A stretch of DNA of 64,000 bases from CAYNUJ01 sp964573255 (GTDB lineage: Bacteria; Bacteroidota; Ignavibacteria; Ignavibacteriales; Melioribacteraceae), in contig CAZNJB010000004.1 in NCBI GenBank assembly GCA_964573255.1, positions 55,223 through 119,222 of the forward strand, written 5' to 3'. The position numbers were made by a program, and so were the translations under genes. This document shows, piece after piece, positions 45,632 through 54,555 of the stretch (its first letter is position 1; each line of letters begins with the position of its first letter). The notes below the pieces were generated by a model that ran no database searches, had not been told where the DNA came from, and worked only from the letters and a program-made list of their open reading frames with translations.

Positions 45632-46366
45632 TTAAATTACTTTTGCTTCTTCTCTTAAAAGTTTTACTAATTCAGCAGCAGATTCGACTATTCTGCCCGG
45701 TTCTTTTGCCGGTGGTTTCTTCATACGAATTACTTCGACAAAATTATCTGCCGGAGCAATTTCTTTTTCTTCGATAGTCTTTTTCTTAGCTGCCATAATT
45801 CCTTTAAGGGAAGCATAGCGAGGCTCGTTCAAACCTTTTTGAGCAGTAATTACAAGAGGTAAAGTAGTTTCAACGGTTTCTTTACCGCCTTCAATTTCTC
45901 TTTCGGCTATTACTTTTCCGTCTTCAATTTTCAATGATACAACAACACTTACGCAGTTATATCCCAATAATTCTGCGGTCAATTGACCAACTATCGAATT
46001 ATCGTAATCAACGGATTGTTTACCGAAAAATACTAATTCGGCTCCTTGAGCTTTAATTTCTTCGGCTAAAGCTTTTGCTACCGAAAGTGAATCGCGTGGG
46101 TTTTCATCTTTTAACAATACACCCGAATCGGCGCCCATTGCAAGCGCTTTACGAATAGTTTCTTTACTTTTTTCGCTTCCTAAACTAATAACAACTACTT
46201 CACCGCCTAAGGATTCCTTCTGTTTTAATGCCTCTTCAATTGCAAACTCGTCGTATGGGTTTACGACGTATGTCACACCATTGGTGTTAATGGTTTTGCC
46301 ATCTTCACCAACTATTACCTTGGTAGCGGTATCTGGAACGTGGCTGACACAGACAGCAATTTTCAT
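45632..46366 (-). CDS. etfB: Electron transfer flavoprotein, beta subunit
   Basis: A 244-residue partner of EtfA that binds AMP. It has MKIAVCVSHVPDT, NPYDEFAIEEALKQKE (the adenine-binding region), GKQSVDYDNSIVGQLTAELLGYN and the recognition-loop region LPLVITAQKGLNEPRYASLKGIMAAKKK. AGGAGGAATT precedes the ATG. The TAATTTTG on the minus strand at 46420-46427 could be its -7 promoter element. Secure. Confidence 0.95.
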   Translation of the reverse strand: MKIAVCVSHVPDTATKVIVGEDGKTINTNGVTYVVNPYDEFAIEEALKQKESLGGEVVVISLGSEKSKETIRKALAMGADSGVLLKDENPRDSLSVAKALAEEIKAQGAELVFFGKQSVDYDNSIVGQLTAELLGYNCVSVVVSLKIEDGKVIAEREIEGGKETVETTLPLVITAQKGLNEPRYASLKGIMAAKKKTIEEKEIAPADNFVEVIRMKKPPAKEPGRIVESAAELVKLLREEAKVI

Positions 46367-46479
46367 AATTCCTCCTCGAGATTAGTAATATATTTTCATA
46401 TAATAGTTTTCTAAAGTTACAAAATTATATATTAATTTATTTTGTTATTGTAAATATTTTAGTTTAATTGAAGAAAATT

Positions 46480-46770
46480 ATGATGGCTGAAGAAAAACCT
46501 ATAGAAATTTTCGATCCCGAGGTTGATGAATCAACCGATGTTGGATTGCCTATGAAGGTAATCCTATTTAATGATGATTGGCACACATTCGAAGAAGTTA
46601 TAGTACAGCTCATTAAAGCAACTAAGTGTACTTTTGAAAAAGCTAGAAGCCTGGCTTTTGAGGTACACGTTAGAGGCAAAGCAGTTGTATTTGAAGGTCC
46701 ATTGGAGAAATGCCTGAAAGTTTCTGCAGTTCTCGAAGAAATAGAACTGCATACTCAAATTGAGGCGTAA
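46480..46770 (+). CDS. clpS: ATP-dependent Clp protease adaptor ClpS
   Basis: Adaptor that delivers N-degron proteins to ClpAP/ClpCP. Core motifs: PMKVILFNDDWHTFEEVI with the Asn-Asp pair that binds the substrate's N-terminal residue, the following helix VQLIKATKCTFEKARSLAFEVHVRGKAVVFEG, and EKCLKVSAVLEEIEL. The start is ambiguous among TTG 46468, ATG 46480 and ATG 46483; the ATG codons give the more usual N-terminus. No clpA/clpC lies alongside. Confidence 0.88.
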   Translation: MMAEEKPIEIFDPEVDESTDVGLPMKVILFNDDWHTFEEVIVQLIKATKCTFEKARSLAFEVHVRGKAVVFEGPLEKCLKVSAVLEEIELHTQIEA

Positions 46771-46787
46771 TTTCTTAATAAATGAAT

Positions 46788-46795
46788 TATATTTG
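46788..46795 (+). promoter_or_regulatory. Possible -7 element upstream of ychF
   Basis: TATATTTG fits TAnnTTTG and lies 31 nt before the ychF ATG. The nearest TTG is about 25 nt upstream rather than 20, so support is partial. Confidence 0.35.
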
Positions 46796-46826
46796 AAGTC
46801 TTAATTAATTAAGATTTGGTGAAAAT

Positions 46827-47906
46827 ATGCAAATAGGATTAGTGGGATTACAGTTTTCCGGGAAAACTACTTTATTTAATACTTTAACAGGTAAAGAAGA
46901 AACAGGATATTCTCAAGGTGACGAAGCGGTGCTTGAAGTTGTAAAAGTACCCGATGAACGATTGGATAAATTAACTGAAATATTTAATCCAAAGAAGAAA
47001 GTTAACGCAACCATTGAAATTTTTGATACACCCGGTTTGCGTATGTCTGACGACGGTAAAGTAAAAATTACTGCTGCGTTTTTAAATAATGTTAGAAATA
47101 ATGATGCGCTCTTTTTTGTCGTTCGTCAGTTTGCTTCCGATTCGGTTTCTCATCCAATGGGAGATATTGATCCTGCCCGCGATATCGAATTTTTGGAAAC
47201 CGAATTTTTGTTGTCTGACTTAGCCTTTCTTGAAAACCGTCTTGAAAAATTGAGAAAGGATTATCAGAAGAATAAAGATGACAAAATTAAACGTGAACTC
47301 GAATTAATGGAAAAGTGTTATGCTCACACGGAGAAAGAACTTCCGTTGAGAACACTCGATTTTTCGGAAGATGAATTAAAACTTCTTTCGGGTTATCAAT
47401 TGTTAACGCAAAAAAAATTAGCAATAGCCGTTAACTTCGACGAGGATTCAATTGCAGAAGCGGATTCAATTATTGATGAAATTAAAAGCAATTTGAAGGA
47501 TACTACGGTAACTATTATTCCTTTCTCCGCTCAGATTGAATTTGAATTATCAAAATTAGATGAAGATGATAAAGCGGAATTTATGAGCGATTACGGAATT
47601 AAGGAATCCGCTCTTTCAAAAATTTTGAGAACTTCGTATGAAATTTTAGGTTTACAATCATTTTTTACGGTTGGAGAGGATGAATGCCGCGCTTGGACTA
47701 TCAAGAAAAATTTTACTGCTCAACAAGCGGCGGGCGTTATTCACACCGATTTTTATAACCGTTTTATACGAGCCGAAGTTGTTCATTATCTTGATTTTAT
47801 TGAACACGGTTCGTTTGCAAAATGCAAAGATGCCGGTGTTTGGCGTCTTGAAGGGAGGGATTATATAGTTAAGGATGGTGATATTTTAAACATTAGACAC
47901 AATTAA
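46827..47906 (+). CDS. ychF: YchF/OLA1-type Obg-family nucleotidase
   Basis: A 359-residue P-loop NTPase of the TRAFAC/Obg class, ribosome-associated and typically preferring ATP. The P-loop is GLQFSGKTTLFNTLT, DTPG is present (IFDTPGLRMSD), and the C-terminal TGS domain reads FTVGEDECRAWTIKKNFTAQQAAGVIHTDFYNRFIRAEV, close to other YchF. The P-loop spells FSGKT instead of the NVGKS common in the family, a modest deviation. The middle coiled coil (FLENRLEKLRKDYQKNKDDKIKRELE) is as expected. Confidence 0.9.
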   Translation: MQIGLVGLQFSGKTTLFNTLTGKEETGYSQGDEAVLEVVKVPDERLDKLTEIFNPKKKVNATIEIFDTPGLRMSDDGKVKITAAFLNNVRNNDALFFVVRQFASDSVSHPMGDIDPARDIEFLETEFLLSDLAFLENRLEKLRKDYQKNKDDKIKRELELMEKCYAHTEKELPLRTLDFSEDELKLLSGYQLLTQKKLAIAVNFDEDSIAEADSIIDEIKSNLKDTTVTIIPFSAQIEFELSKLDEDDKAEFMSDYGIKESALSKILRTSYEILGLQSFFTVGEDECRAWTIKKNFTAQQAAGVIHTDFYNRFIRAEVVHYLDFIEHGSFAKCKDAGVWRLEGRDYIVKDGDILNIRHN

Positions 47907-47921
47907 AATTAAGGAGTTATA

Positions 47922-49382
47922 ATGTCACAAAGTACAATTGAAGGATTAGAACCTAAATTATTGTGGAATAATTTCTATAAATTAACACAAACTCCAAGAC
48001 CTTCAAAGAAGGAAGAAAAAGTAAGAGAACTTGTTAAATCTTTTGCCATAGATAATAATTTTGAATTCGAAGAAGATGTAACAGGCAATATCGTAATCAA
48101 AGTACCTGCAACCGAAGGATACGAAAATGCTCCCACGGTTGTTATTCAAGGGCATATCGATATGGTATGCGAAAAGAATAAAGGTACAGATCACGACTTT
48201 GAAACTGATCCCATTCGAATTAGAAGAGAAGGGGATTGGATTACTGCCGATGGTACAACACTCGGTGCAGATAACGGAATTGGAGTGGCAGCTGGAATGG
48301 CTGTAGCTTTAGACCCTGAAGCGGTTCACGGGCCACTGGAACTTTTATGTACAGTTGACGAAGAAACCGGAATGACCGGTGTAAGCGGCTTACAGCCCGG
48401 ATTTATTTCAGGGAAATATTTACTCAATCTGGATTCGGAAGAAGACGGTGTTTTTTATGTTGGTTGTGCCGGTGGGCAGGATACCGTTGGAGTTTTTGAG
48501 ATTGAATGGAGAGATAATTACAAGGATTTTGTTCCGTATGAAATTATGATTACCGGTTTGAAAGGCGGTCATTCCGGATTGGATATTCATACCGGTAGAG
48601 CCAATGCAATTAAATTATTAGCTTATTTATTAAATAGACTGAGAACTGTAAAATATCGCGTAACGGATCTTTCAGGCGGTTCTTTAAGAAATGCAATTCC
48701 CCGGGAAGCCGAAGTGAAATTACTTCTTAAAGAAAAAGACGTTAAAACCGTTGAAAGTATAATAGAACAATTCAAAGCTGATATGCTTCTTGAGTATAAG
48801 GTTACCGATCCGGGACTCGATATTAAATTTACTAAATTGAGTACGAGGAGTGAAAGAGTATTTCGCGGTAAATTCTTCAAGAAAGTACTTAAGACTCTTC
48901 TTGCATTGCCTCACGGAGTAATCTCTTTTAATCCGGAGATTGACGGTTTGGTTGATACATCAACAAACTTAGCAACCGTTAAGATTGACGGAAATAATTT
49001 AAGGATTGGAACCAGTCAAAGAAGTTCTTTTGAAAGCGCTAAGAACAACATTACCGCTACTGTATCGTCTATCTTTTCATTAGCAGGCGCAGAAGTGAAA
49101 ATTGGGGATGGTTATCCGGGATGGACTCCTAATATGGATTCACAGTTATTGAAAATATCGAAAGATGTTTATAAACAATTGTTTGAATCCGAACCGGAAA
49201 TTAAAGCTATTCACGCAGGATTGGAAACCGGATTGCTAGGTGCAAAATACCCGGGATTGGATATGATTTCTTTCGGTCCGACAATTCAAGGCGCTCATTC
49301 TCCGGACGAAAGAGTTAGCATTCCCGACGTTGCTAAATTTTATAAATTGTTAAAAGGTATGCTGAAGAAATTAGCGGAATAA
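47922..49382 (+). CDS. pepD: Aminoacyl-histidine dipeptidase (M20 peptidase)
   Basis: A 486-residue dizinc peptidase cleaving dipeptides, especially Xaa-His. Metal-binding/catalytic motifs: VIQGHIDMVCEKN (His and Asp), DGTTLGADNGIGVA (bridging Asp), CTVDEETGMTG (Glu pair) and a late FGPTIQGAHSPDERV histidine. The dimerisation domain starts around GLKGGHSGLDIHTGRANAI. The ATG follows AAGGAG by 6-7 nt. A clear terminator hairpin follows its stop. Confidence 0.93.
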   Translation: MSQSTIEGLEPKLLWNNFYKLTQTPRPSKKEEKVRELVKSFAIDNNFEFEEDVTGNIVIKVPATEGYENAPTVVIQGHIDMVCEKNKGTDHDFETDPIRIRREGDWITADGTTLGADNGIGVAAGMAVALDPEAVHGPLELLCTVDEETGMTGVSGLQPGFISGKYLLNLDSEEDGVFYVGCAGGQDTVGVFEIEWRDNYKDFVPYEIMITGLKGGHSGLDIHTGRANAIKLLAYLLNRLRTVKYRVTDLSGGSLRNAIPREAEVKLLLKEKDVKTVESIIEQFKADMLLEYKVTDPGLDIKFTKLSTRSERVFRGKFFKKVLKTLLALPHGVISFNPEIDGLVDTSTNLATVKIDGNNLRIGTSQRSSFESAKNNITATVSSIFSLAGAEVKIGDGYPGWTPNMDSQLLKISKDVYKQLFESEPEIKAIHAGLETGLLGAKYPGLDMISFGPTIQGAHSPDERVSIPDVAKFYKLLKGMLKKLAE

Positions 49383-49388
49383 ATATTT

Positions 49389-49418
49389 AAGAGCACGTTT
49401 CGACGTGCTCTTCTCTTA
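49389..49418 (+). terminator. Rho-independent terminator after pepD
   Basis: AAGAGCACG (49389-49397) and CGTGCTCTT (49404-49412) form a perfect 9-bp stem with loop TTTCGA, followed by a T-rich tail (CTCTTAATTTT). It lies 7 nt after the pepD stop and separates it from the acyl-CoA ligase gene. Confidence 0.88.
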
Positions 49419-49454
49419 ATTTTAATTCAGACATGACTATCTTTAGAGGAACCG

Positions 49455-51158
49455 ATGAAAAGAAAATTATACGATGTTGAAAAGATAACTTCCATTCAAA
49501 AGATGCTAATAAATTCCGCCAAAAAGTATGGCTCCAAATTAGCACTTGAAGATTTAAATGAAACTCCCATTCAAAGAGTTACTTATACAAGTTTACTGAA
49601 TAAGGTTTTAAAATTCGGCAATGCTCTGAAAGCTTCAGGAATTGAAGAGAGAACTCACATTGCTTTGATTGGAGAGAACCGCGTTCAATGGGTTATAAGT
49701 TATCTTACGTGTATGATGTTCAACTTTGTGGTTGTCCCTATAGATAGAAATCTTTCGGAAAATGAAATTTATAACATCATTCATGAATCCGATTCAGAAG
49801 CGGTTATTTTTTCAGGTTCCTTTTCAGATATATTTACCGGGACTCATCCTTCGTTAAAAAGAATTAAACATTTTATTTCTATGGATAAACCGACTTCGGA
49901 TGAAGAGTTTAAATATATGGTTGATCTCATTGATGAAGCACAGCCTGCAGAATTGGAAGAACTGCCGGATATAAATCCGGATGATTTAGCCGAGATTATT
50001 TTTACTTCAGGTTCACTCGGCAGGGCAAAGGGAGTTATGCTCTCTCAAAAAAACCTTGCCAGCAATTTAGTTGATATGGTAAGTATGTTGTATATTTATC
50101 CCGAAGACAGATTCCTCTCGGTTTTACCCATTCATCATACATATGAATGCACTTGCGGGATGCTTTGTCCATTATATTCCGGAGCTTCGGCACATTATGC
50201 ACGCAGTTTGAAAACTGTAGTTGATGATCTTCAAAGGGTAAAAGCAACAATGCTGCTTGGTGTTCCGTTGCTTTATGATAAAATGTTTAAGCGAATAATG
50301 AAAACTATTAAGGAGGATAAATTAAAAGCGAAAGTGGTTCCTCCTTTAATGAAATTTACAAATGCTCTTTCTAAATTGGGCGCTAAGGATATTAAGAGGA
50401 AAGTGTTTAGTGAATTGCATAAAAAATTTGGCGGACATATTCGTTTATTTATTGCAGGCGGGGCAGCACCCGATCCTGAGGTGGCAAGGGGGTTACGTGA
50501 ACTTGGTTTCAATTTTATCCAAGGTTATGGCTTAACCGAAACATCTCCCATTCTCGCACTAAATCAAATAGATAATTTTAAGGATAATGCTGCCGGTTTG
50601 CCCCTGCCAAGTGTGGAATTGAAAATTCACGAGCCTGACGAGGAAGGAGTGGGCGAAATATATGCTAAAGGTCCCAGTGTGATGCTGGGATATTATAAAA
50701 ATGAAGCGGCGACCAGAGATACTTTTGACGGAGATTGGTTCAAAACCGGAGATATTGGTTTTATAGATAAAGACGGATTTTTACATATAACCGGTAGGAA
50801 AAAGAATGTTATAATTTCCAAATCGGGTAAAAACGTTTTCCCGGAAGAAATAGAGGATAAACTGAACCGCAGTGAATATATTCTTGAATCACTTGTGTAT
50901 GCCGAAGAAGATTCAAAATTGGATGAGATTATTGCTGCACAAATAGTGCCGGATGCGGAAGCAATGATTCAATATTCCGAAGAAAATAACGTTGAAATAA
51001 ATGATCAGATGATGGAAAAGATTATCCGGAAAGAAGTAGATAAAATAAATAAAGAGATGCCTAATTATAAACAAATAAGGAAAATTTACATCAGAGATAA
51101 AGAGTTTGAAAAAACCACTACTCAAAAAATAAAAAGGTATTTAGTAAACAAGAAATAA
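49455..51158 (+). CDS. Long-chain acyl-CoA synthetase / AMP-dependent ligase
   Basis: A 567-residue ANL-superfamily adenylating enzyme forming acyl-CoA from fatty acids. Motifs: the P-loop-like IIFTSGSLGRAKGVMLSQ, GGAAPDPEVARGLRELG, QGYGLTETSP, DWFKTGDIGFIDKDGFLHITGRKKNVI and the C-terminal GKNVFPEEIED with the final lysine in TTQKIKR. Together with etfAB it suggests fatty-acid activation. The stop abuts the convergent Crp gene's stop with no gap (51158/51159). Confidence 0.9.
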   Translation: MKRKLYDVEKITSIQKMLINSAKKYGSKLALEDLNETPIQRVTYTSLLNKVLKFGNALKASGIEERTHIALIGENRVQWVISYLTCMMFNFVVVPIDRNLSENEIYNIIHESDSEAVIFSGSFSDIFTGTHPSLKRIKHFISMDKPTSDEEFKYMVDLIDEAQPAELEELPDINPDDLAEIIFTSGSLGRAKGVMLSQKNLASNLVDMVSMLYIYPEDRFLSVLPIHHTYECTCGMLCPLYSGASAHYARSLKTVVDDLQRVKATMLLGVPLLYDKMFKRIMKTIKEDKLKAKVVPPLMKFTNALSKLGAKDIKRKVFSELHKKFGGHIRLFIAGGAAPDPEVARGLRELGFNFIQGYGLTETSPILALNQIDNFKDNAAGLPLPSVELKIHEPDEEGVGEIYAKGPSVMLGYYKNEAATRDTFDGDWFKTGDIGFIDKDGFLHITGRKKNVIISKSGKNVFPEEIEDKLNRSEYILESLVYAEEDSKLDEIIAAQIVPDAEAMIQYSEENNVEINDQMMEKIIRKEVDKINKEMPNYKQIRKIYIRDKEFEKTTTQKIKRYLVNKK

Positions 51159-51851
51159 TTATTTAAAAGCTTCTTTGAATTCCTCGAAATTAATAATACG
51201 AATTGTTTCATCCTCGTATATGAGAAGATTCTTCTTCATTAATGAATGAATTACTCGTGATACTGTTTCGCGTGATGTGCCTGCCATATTTGCAATTTCC
51301 TGCTGAATAGGGAGATCACATATCTCAACATATTTCTCGTTATATTTTCCGCAATCCAATGCCAGGTGAAGCAGTACCGAGCCTACTTTTCTTTCGGAAT
51401 CTCCAATGCTTAACGATTTTATTTTTAGGTTTGCTACTCTTAACCTTTTTGTTAAAATTTGAATTAATTTTATTGAAACATCCGGAAAGTGTTCAATCAA
51501 CGAAATGAATTCCCTTCTTCTAAGCACAAATAATTTAGAGTCTTCCATTGCTACCACTGTAGCCGAGCGTGTATATCCGTCTAAAATTGACATTTCTCCG
51601 AAGAAATCGTGAAGTCTCAAAATATTTAAAATGACCTCTTTGTCATCATCGCTTTTACGTATGATTTTTACTTTCCCGGAGAGTATAAAAAATAATGAAC
51701 TTCCTTCCTCTTTTTCCTCAAGAATGACTTGATCTTTGAAATATTTTACTACCGAACCAGCGTTGATAAGGGGAATTAAGGCTTCGTCCGGTAATTCCGA
51801 AAAGATCGGAACATTTTTAATATTTTCCTTAAGAACTTCCATCTTTTTCAA
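51159..51851 (-). CDS. Crp/Fnr-family transcriptional regulator
   Basis: A 230-residue regulator: an N-terminal cyclic-nucleotide-binding fold (VILEEKEEGSSLFFILSGKVKIIRKSDDD, FFGEMSILDGYTRSATVVAMEDSKL) and a C-terminal winged helix (LPIQQEIANMAGTSRETVSRVIHSLMKKNLL). The GEMS..RSAT segment resembles the phosphate-binding cassette of cAMP-binding members, without an N-terminal cysteine cluster, so an Fe-S oxygen sensor is unlikely. It is transcribed toward the acyl-CoA ligase. Its own start may also be at the second Met. DNA target unknown. Confidence 0.9.
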   Translation of the reverse strand: MKKMEVLKENIKNVPIFSELPDEALIPLINAGSVVKYFKDQVILEEKEEGSSLFFILSGKVKIIRKSDDDKEVILNILRLHDFFGEMSILDGYTRSATVVAMEDSKLFVLRRREFISLIEHFPDVSIKLIQILTKRLRVANLKIKSLSIGDSERKVGSVLLHLALDCGKYNEKYVEICDLPIQQEIANMAGTSRETVSRVIHSLMKKNLLIYEDETIRIINFEEFKEAFK

Positions 51852-52265
51852 TAATTCTTTTTCACAAGATTGGAAAATTAAAAAAATAAATCAAGTAGCA
51901 ATTTTATTTTTAACGGAGCAAATTGTCTTAATAATTCCCGGAATAGTTTTCCACTTATAAGTTTAATTTTTATTAGAGGAATATTCACCATTGTGTAAAT
52001 ATTGAGTATTGGTAACTTAAGCTGGCAATATGGGAAGGAGTAACGGGAGAATATTATTTACAGAAAAAGAAACAATTCCAATGAGAGGTGAAATTGGATT
52101 GCCTGATCTTGTAGGCAGAATATATACAATAAATAAAATTTTCAAAACCTTCGCTTTTCCTGAACAGAAATAAATTATTGTTGCAATATCGCTTCTACTC
52201 AAAAATTAAAAAGCGTTGTTAATCAAATAAAATAATCTTTCTTTTAGAATAAAATATTTAATCTC
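51852..52265. other. Intergenic stretch, no clear gene
   Basis: About 410 nt upstream of the Crp/Fnr-type gene and downstream of the barrel gene. The only notable item is a 47-codon plus-strand ORF from the ATG at 52030 to 52173 without a good ribosome site, not recognised. The Crp/Fnr gene's promoter must lie here on the minus strand, but no clear motif was found. Confidence 0.5.
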
Positions 52266-53102
52266 TTAGTTCAGGTTTAGAACGAGAGTAAGCCCGAATT
52301 CTAAATCCAAAATATCTCTCATATCTTCATCTATAGGTATTCTAAAAGAGAGTCCGGGTTGAATGTCTCCCAAAACAGCATTTGCTGCCAAGACAAGTTG
52401 ATGAAATGACCTCTCATCTAAACCACGGGTGCTAGCACTAAGAATTAGGCGACCGCTAAAACCGGCCACAAAGTTGGCTTGCTGCATTCTATAACCTGCT
52501 TGTGCACCGTAAAGCATTATCCATTCCGATTCATCCCTGTCGCCGGTCGGAATCCATCCGACCAATCCGCCACGATACCGTAGGCTAAAACCTTTTTGAT
52601 TCTTATAAATGTAGTTAATTGCTGCGCTTATCGGTAATATTTCAAGGATAAAAGCTTCAGACCGATCAATATACTCGGTTAGGAAACCTGTTAAAAGTGC
52701 ATTTTGAACATCTTCTTTTGGTGCTAAAGGGAGACGTAAACCAACTTCTCCGAAAACAGGGGAATCGTCGCCAAGAATTTCAATCCCCAAATAGGGATTC
52801 CCAATAGCATTTTCACTTTTTGCATTACGGTAACTCGACTCTATACCGGTGTGTGAGAAGGGGATTTCAGCTATTACAATAATATTTTTTGTCGCTGCAT
52901 ATCTTCCGGATAAAAAAGTAATTGATGTAATAAAAGTTGTATTATCCTTCCCGTCAAAGTTCGGTTTGAGAATTTCTAATGATATACATTTATCATTGTT
53001 TCTATCGAGCCATAAAGATTGAGCAGATAATCTCTGTGAATCAATAAAGCTCGAATAAAGGATAGCTGAGAAGAGTAAAAATAAAGTTAAATTTCGTAGC
53101 AT
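52266..53102 (-). CDS. Exported outer-membrane barrel-like protein
   Basis: A 278-residue protein with a long signal (NLTLFLLFSAILYSSFIDSQRLSAQ). The mature part alternates hydrophobic and polar residues in strand-length units (FITSITFLSGRYAATKNIIVIAEIPFSH, GNPYLGIEILG, FGEVGLRLPLAP, SLRYRGGLVGWIPTGD, LEFGLTLVLNLN), as in transporter-type beta barrels. GIGNPYLG and EVGLRLPL motifs resemble those of a family of phenol/aromatic 'meta-pathway' or Omp85-unrelated porins, but I do not assign one. ATG start after AGGGAG. It marks the beginning of the looser accessory region. Confidence 0.72.
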   Translation of the reverse strand: MLRNLTLFLLFSAILYSSFIDSQRLSAQSLWLDRNNDKCISLEILKPNFDGKDNTTFITSITFLSGRYAATKNIIVIAEIPFSHTGIESSYRNAKSENAIGNPYLGIEILGDDSPVFGEVGLRLPLAPKEDVQNALLTGFLTEYIDRSEAFILEILPISAAINYIYKNQKGFSLRYRGGLVGWIPTGDRDESEWIMLYGAQAGYRMQQANFVAGFSGRLILSASTRGLDERSFHQLVLAANAVLGDIQPGLSFRIPIDEDMRDILDLEFGLTLVLNLN

Positions 53103-53562
53103 AGTACACTCCCTATTTGATTATTTAATTCGGAAAACCTTCGGATTTGTTTATCCAACGGTTTTCAATTTTTAAAATCACAACTAATTCCTTTTCAATA
53201 ATTTTAACTGTTGAAATGTGCTGCTTATCTTGAACAAAACTAAAACACACATTAATTTTATTAAATGTAATATCCCATTCTTAAATCTTGGTAATTTAAC
53301 AGTAATTTATTCTCCGAGTAAATCAGGATAATTCCTTCTAAATTCCGTTAATTTAAAATTCAGGTTATTATTTATATTAAAAAGTGTTCAACTTCTTTAT
53401 GTCATAAATGGTCAGTCATTTATACAACTGCTAAAAATCATAAATGATTGGCATCCAAATTTATATTAAGAGTGAAGTTGCTATTTGGGGGTTCTTTAAC
53501 AAAACTATAGCTACTCCAATAAATATTATCAAACTGCTTGTTATAGTATGTGATTTTTCTTC
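53103..53562. other. AT-rich gap with small inverted repeats
   Basis: No gene supported. ATAAATG (53404-53410) and CATTTAT (53417-53423) form a perfect 7-bp inverted repeat with a 6-nt spacer. A second half-palindrome AATCAT/ATGATT sits at about 53436-53449. A longer plus-strand frame (53444-53725) overlaps the broken gene on the other strand and is a shadow. Confidence 0.4.
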
Positions 53563-53979
53563 TTACCGCATTGAGCGAATGCTATACATATTATCCTTGT
53601 GTTCCAAAGTTAATTGTGCAAATTTTTTGTACCATCTGGGATGTCGATCATTCAATCGGCTAATATATTCAGACCAAAAATCAATAAAGGTACGATGGCT
53701 TTCAGTGATGAAAAAGAAACCGTAATTTCATTCATCACCCCAGGCATGTATGAGGTGTCCCCATCCAATTAATTTCCTCTCATTAACGAGCTCATTCAAA
53801 ATTGGGGCCAAAAGTGAGTCGAGCAATGCATTGAGCATTTGGCGATTTTCAGAGGATACTTTGTTTTGACTAAAGACAAACCACCCGGGCTTATTCGATG
53901 TTTCTGATTCTTGTGCGTTAATTAGCTCTGAAGTAGACAGTATAGCCAGGGCGATTAAGAACATTGAAATTGTCTTCAT
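53563..53979 (-). pseudogene. Secreted protein gene interrupted by an in-frame TGA
   Basis: Read as 138 codons from the ATG at 53979 to a TAA at 53563-53565. The N-terminus is a signal peptide (MKTISMFLIALAILSTSELINA) followed by KPGWFVFSQNKVSSENRQML and ending its first ORF at HAWGDE (stop TGA at 53728-53730). Past that stop the same frame continues as NYGFFFITESHRTFIDFWSEY...LEHKDNMYSIRSMR. The expected residue at the stop is Trp (I recall AWGDEWN in relatives), so TGG to TGA is a single change. Many genes here end in TGA, so reassigned TGA is excluded. AAGGAG precedes the ATG. Function unknown; only 83 residues would be made. Confidence 0.7.
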
Positions 53980-54555
53980 GTTTAACTCCTTCTGTTTACA
54001 TGAAAAATTATAAAAAGTGAACCGGTATATATTCTAAAAGTTCGGTGCCCAATTAGTATTTAATCCGATATAAACAACCATATTGAGGAATATTGGAGAG
54101 GAACTTTGTTCAGCCTGGTCAGATTTTATCTTTATTCTTTCAACGAAGACTAGCTACAGTAAGAATAAGTTCAAATAATTATCTTTTTTGAGTGCCAGGC
54201 TAAAAGGGTGTGTATTCTATTTGTCTTTATTCAATTGCCCGATTGATAAGATAACGACTAACTTGCAATTTAAGTTAGATATATTAATGCGGAAATCCAA
54301 ATCTTTGTTTTGGTGAAGAAAGATGCCGAAATAAGTAAATAATCTGAAATAAAAATTAATCTTGTGTTAAAATAAAAGTAGCCTAACGAATTGATAAAAG
54401 GAGGAAATTTCCAGAATAGAAAGCCAGTTGTACTATATATTGAACTTGATGTTTTTATAATGACAGAATTAATTTTACAATTGCTCCAACCATTTTTGCA
54501 TTCTTGTAGAGATATAAATTTTTGATACTTGCTAAAATGATGTAAAGAGAAACAC
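53980..54555. other. Long gap with a possible coding relic
   Basis: No intact gene. On the minus strand, one frame from about 54366 to 54034 reads as 111 codons with only two internal stops (TAG), for example a segment FTYFGIFLHQNKDLDF and, at the end, MVVYIGLNTNWAPNF before a stop, which looks like the end of an outer-membrane strand. There is no start codon with ribosome site. Statistically this is only suggestive, so it may be a decayed gene or chance. Confidence 0.3.

Noticed and set aside
52030..52173. 47-codon plus-strand ORF starting MGRSNGRILF
   Set aside because: No ribosome site and no recognised relatives; kept only as a note in the gap description.
53444..53725. 93-codon plus-strand ORF
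   Set aside because: Overlaps the broken minus-strand gene, whose translation across the TGA is far more protein-like.
53728..53730. TGA as selenocysteine or reassigned codon
   Set aside because: Many genes in the window end with TGA and no SECIS-like hairpin is apparent right after; Trp-to-stop mutation is simpler.
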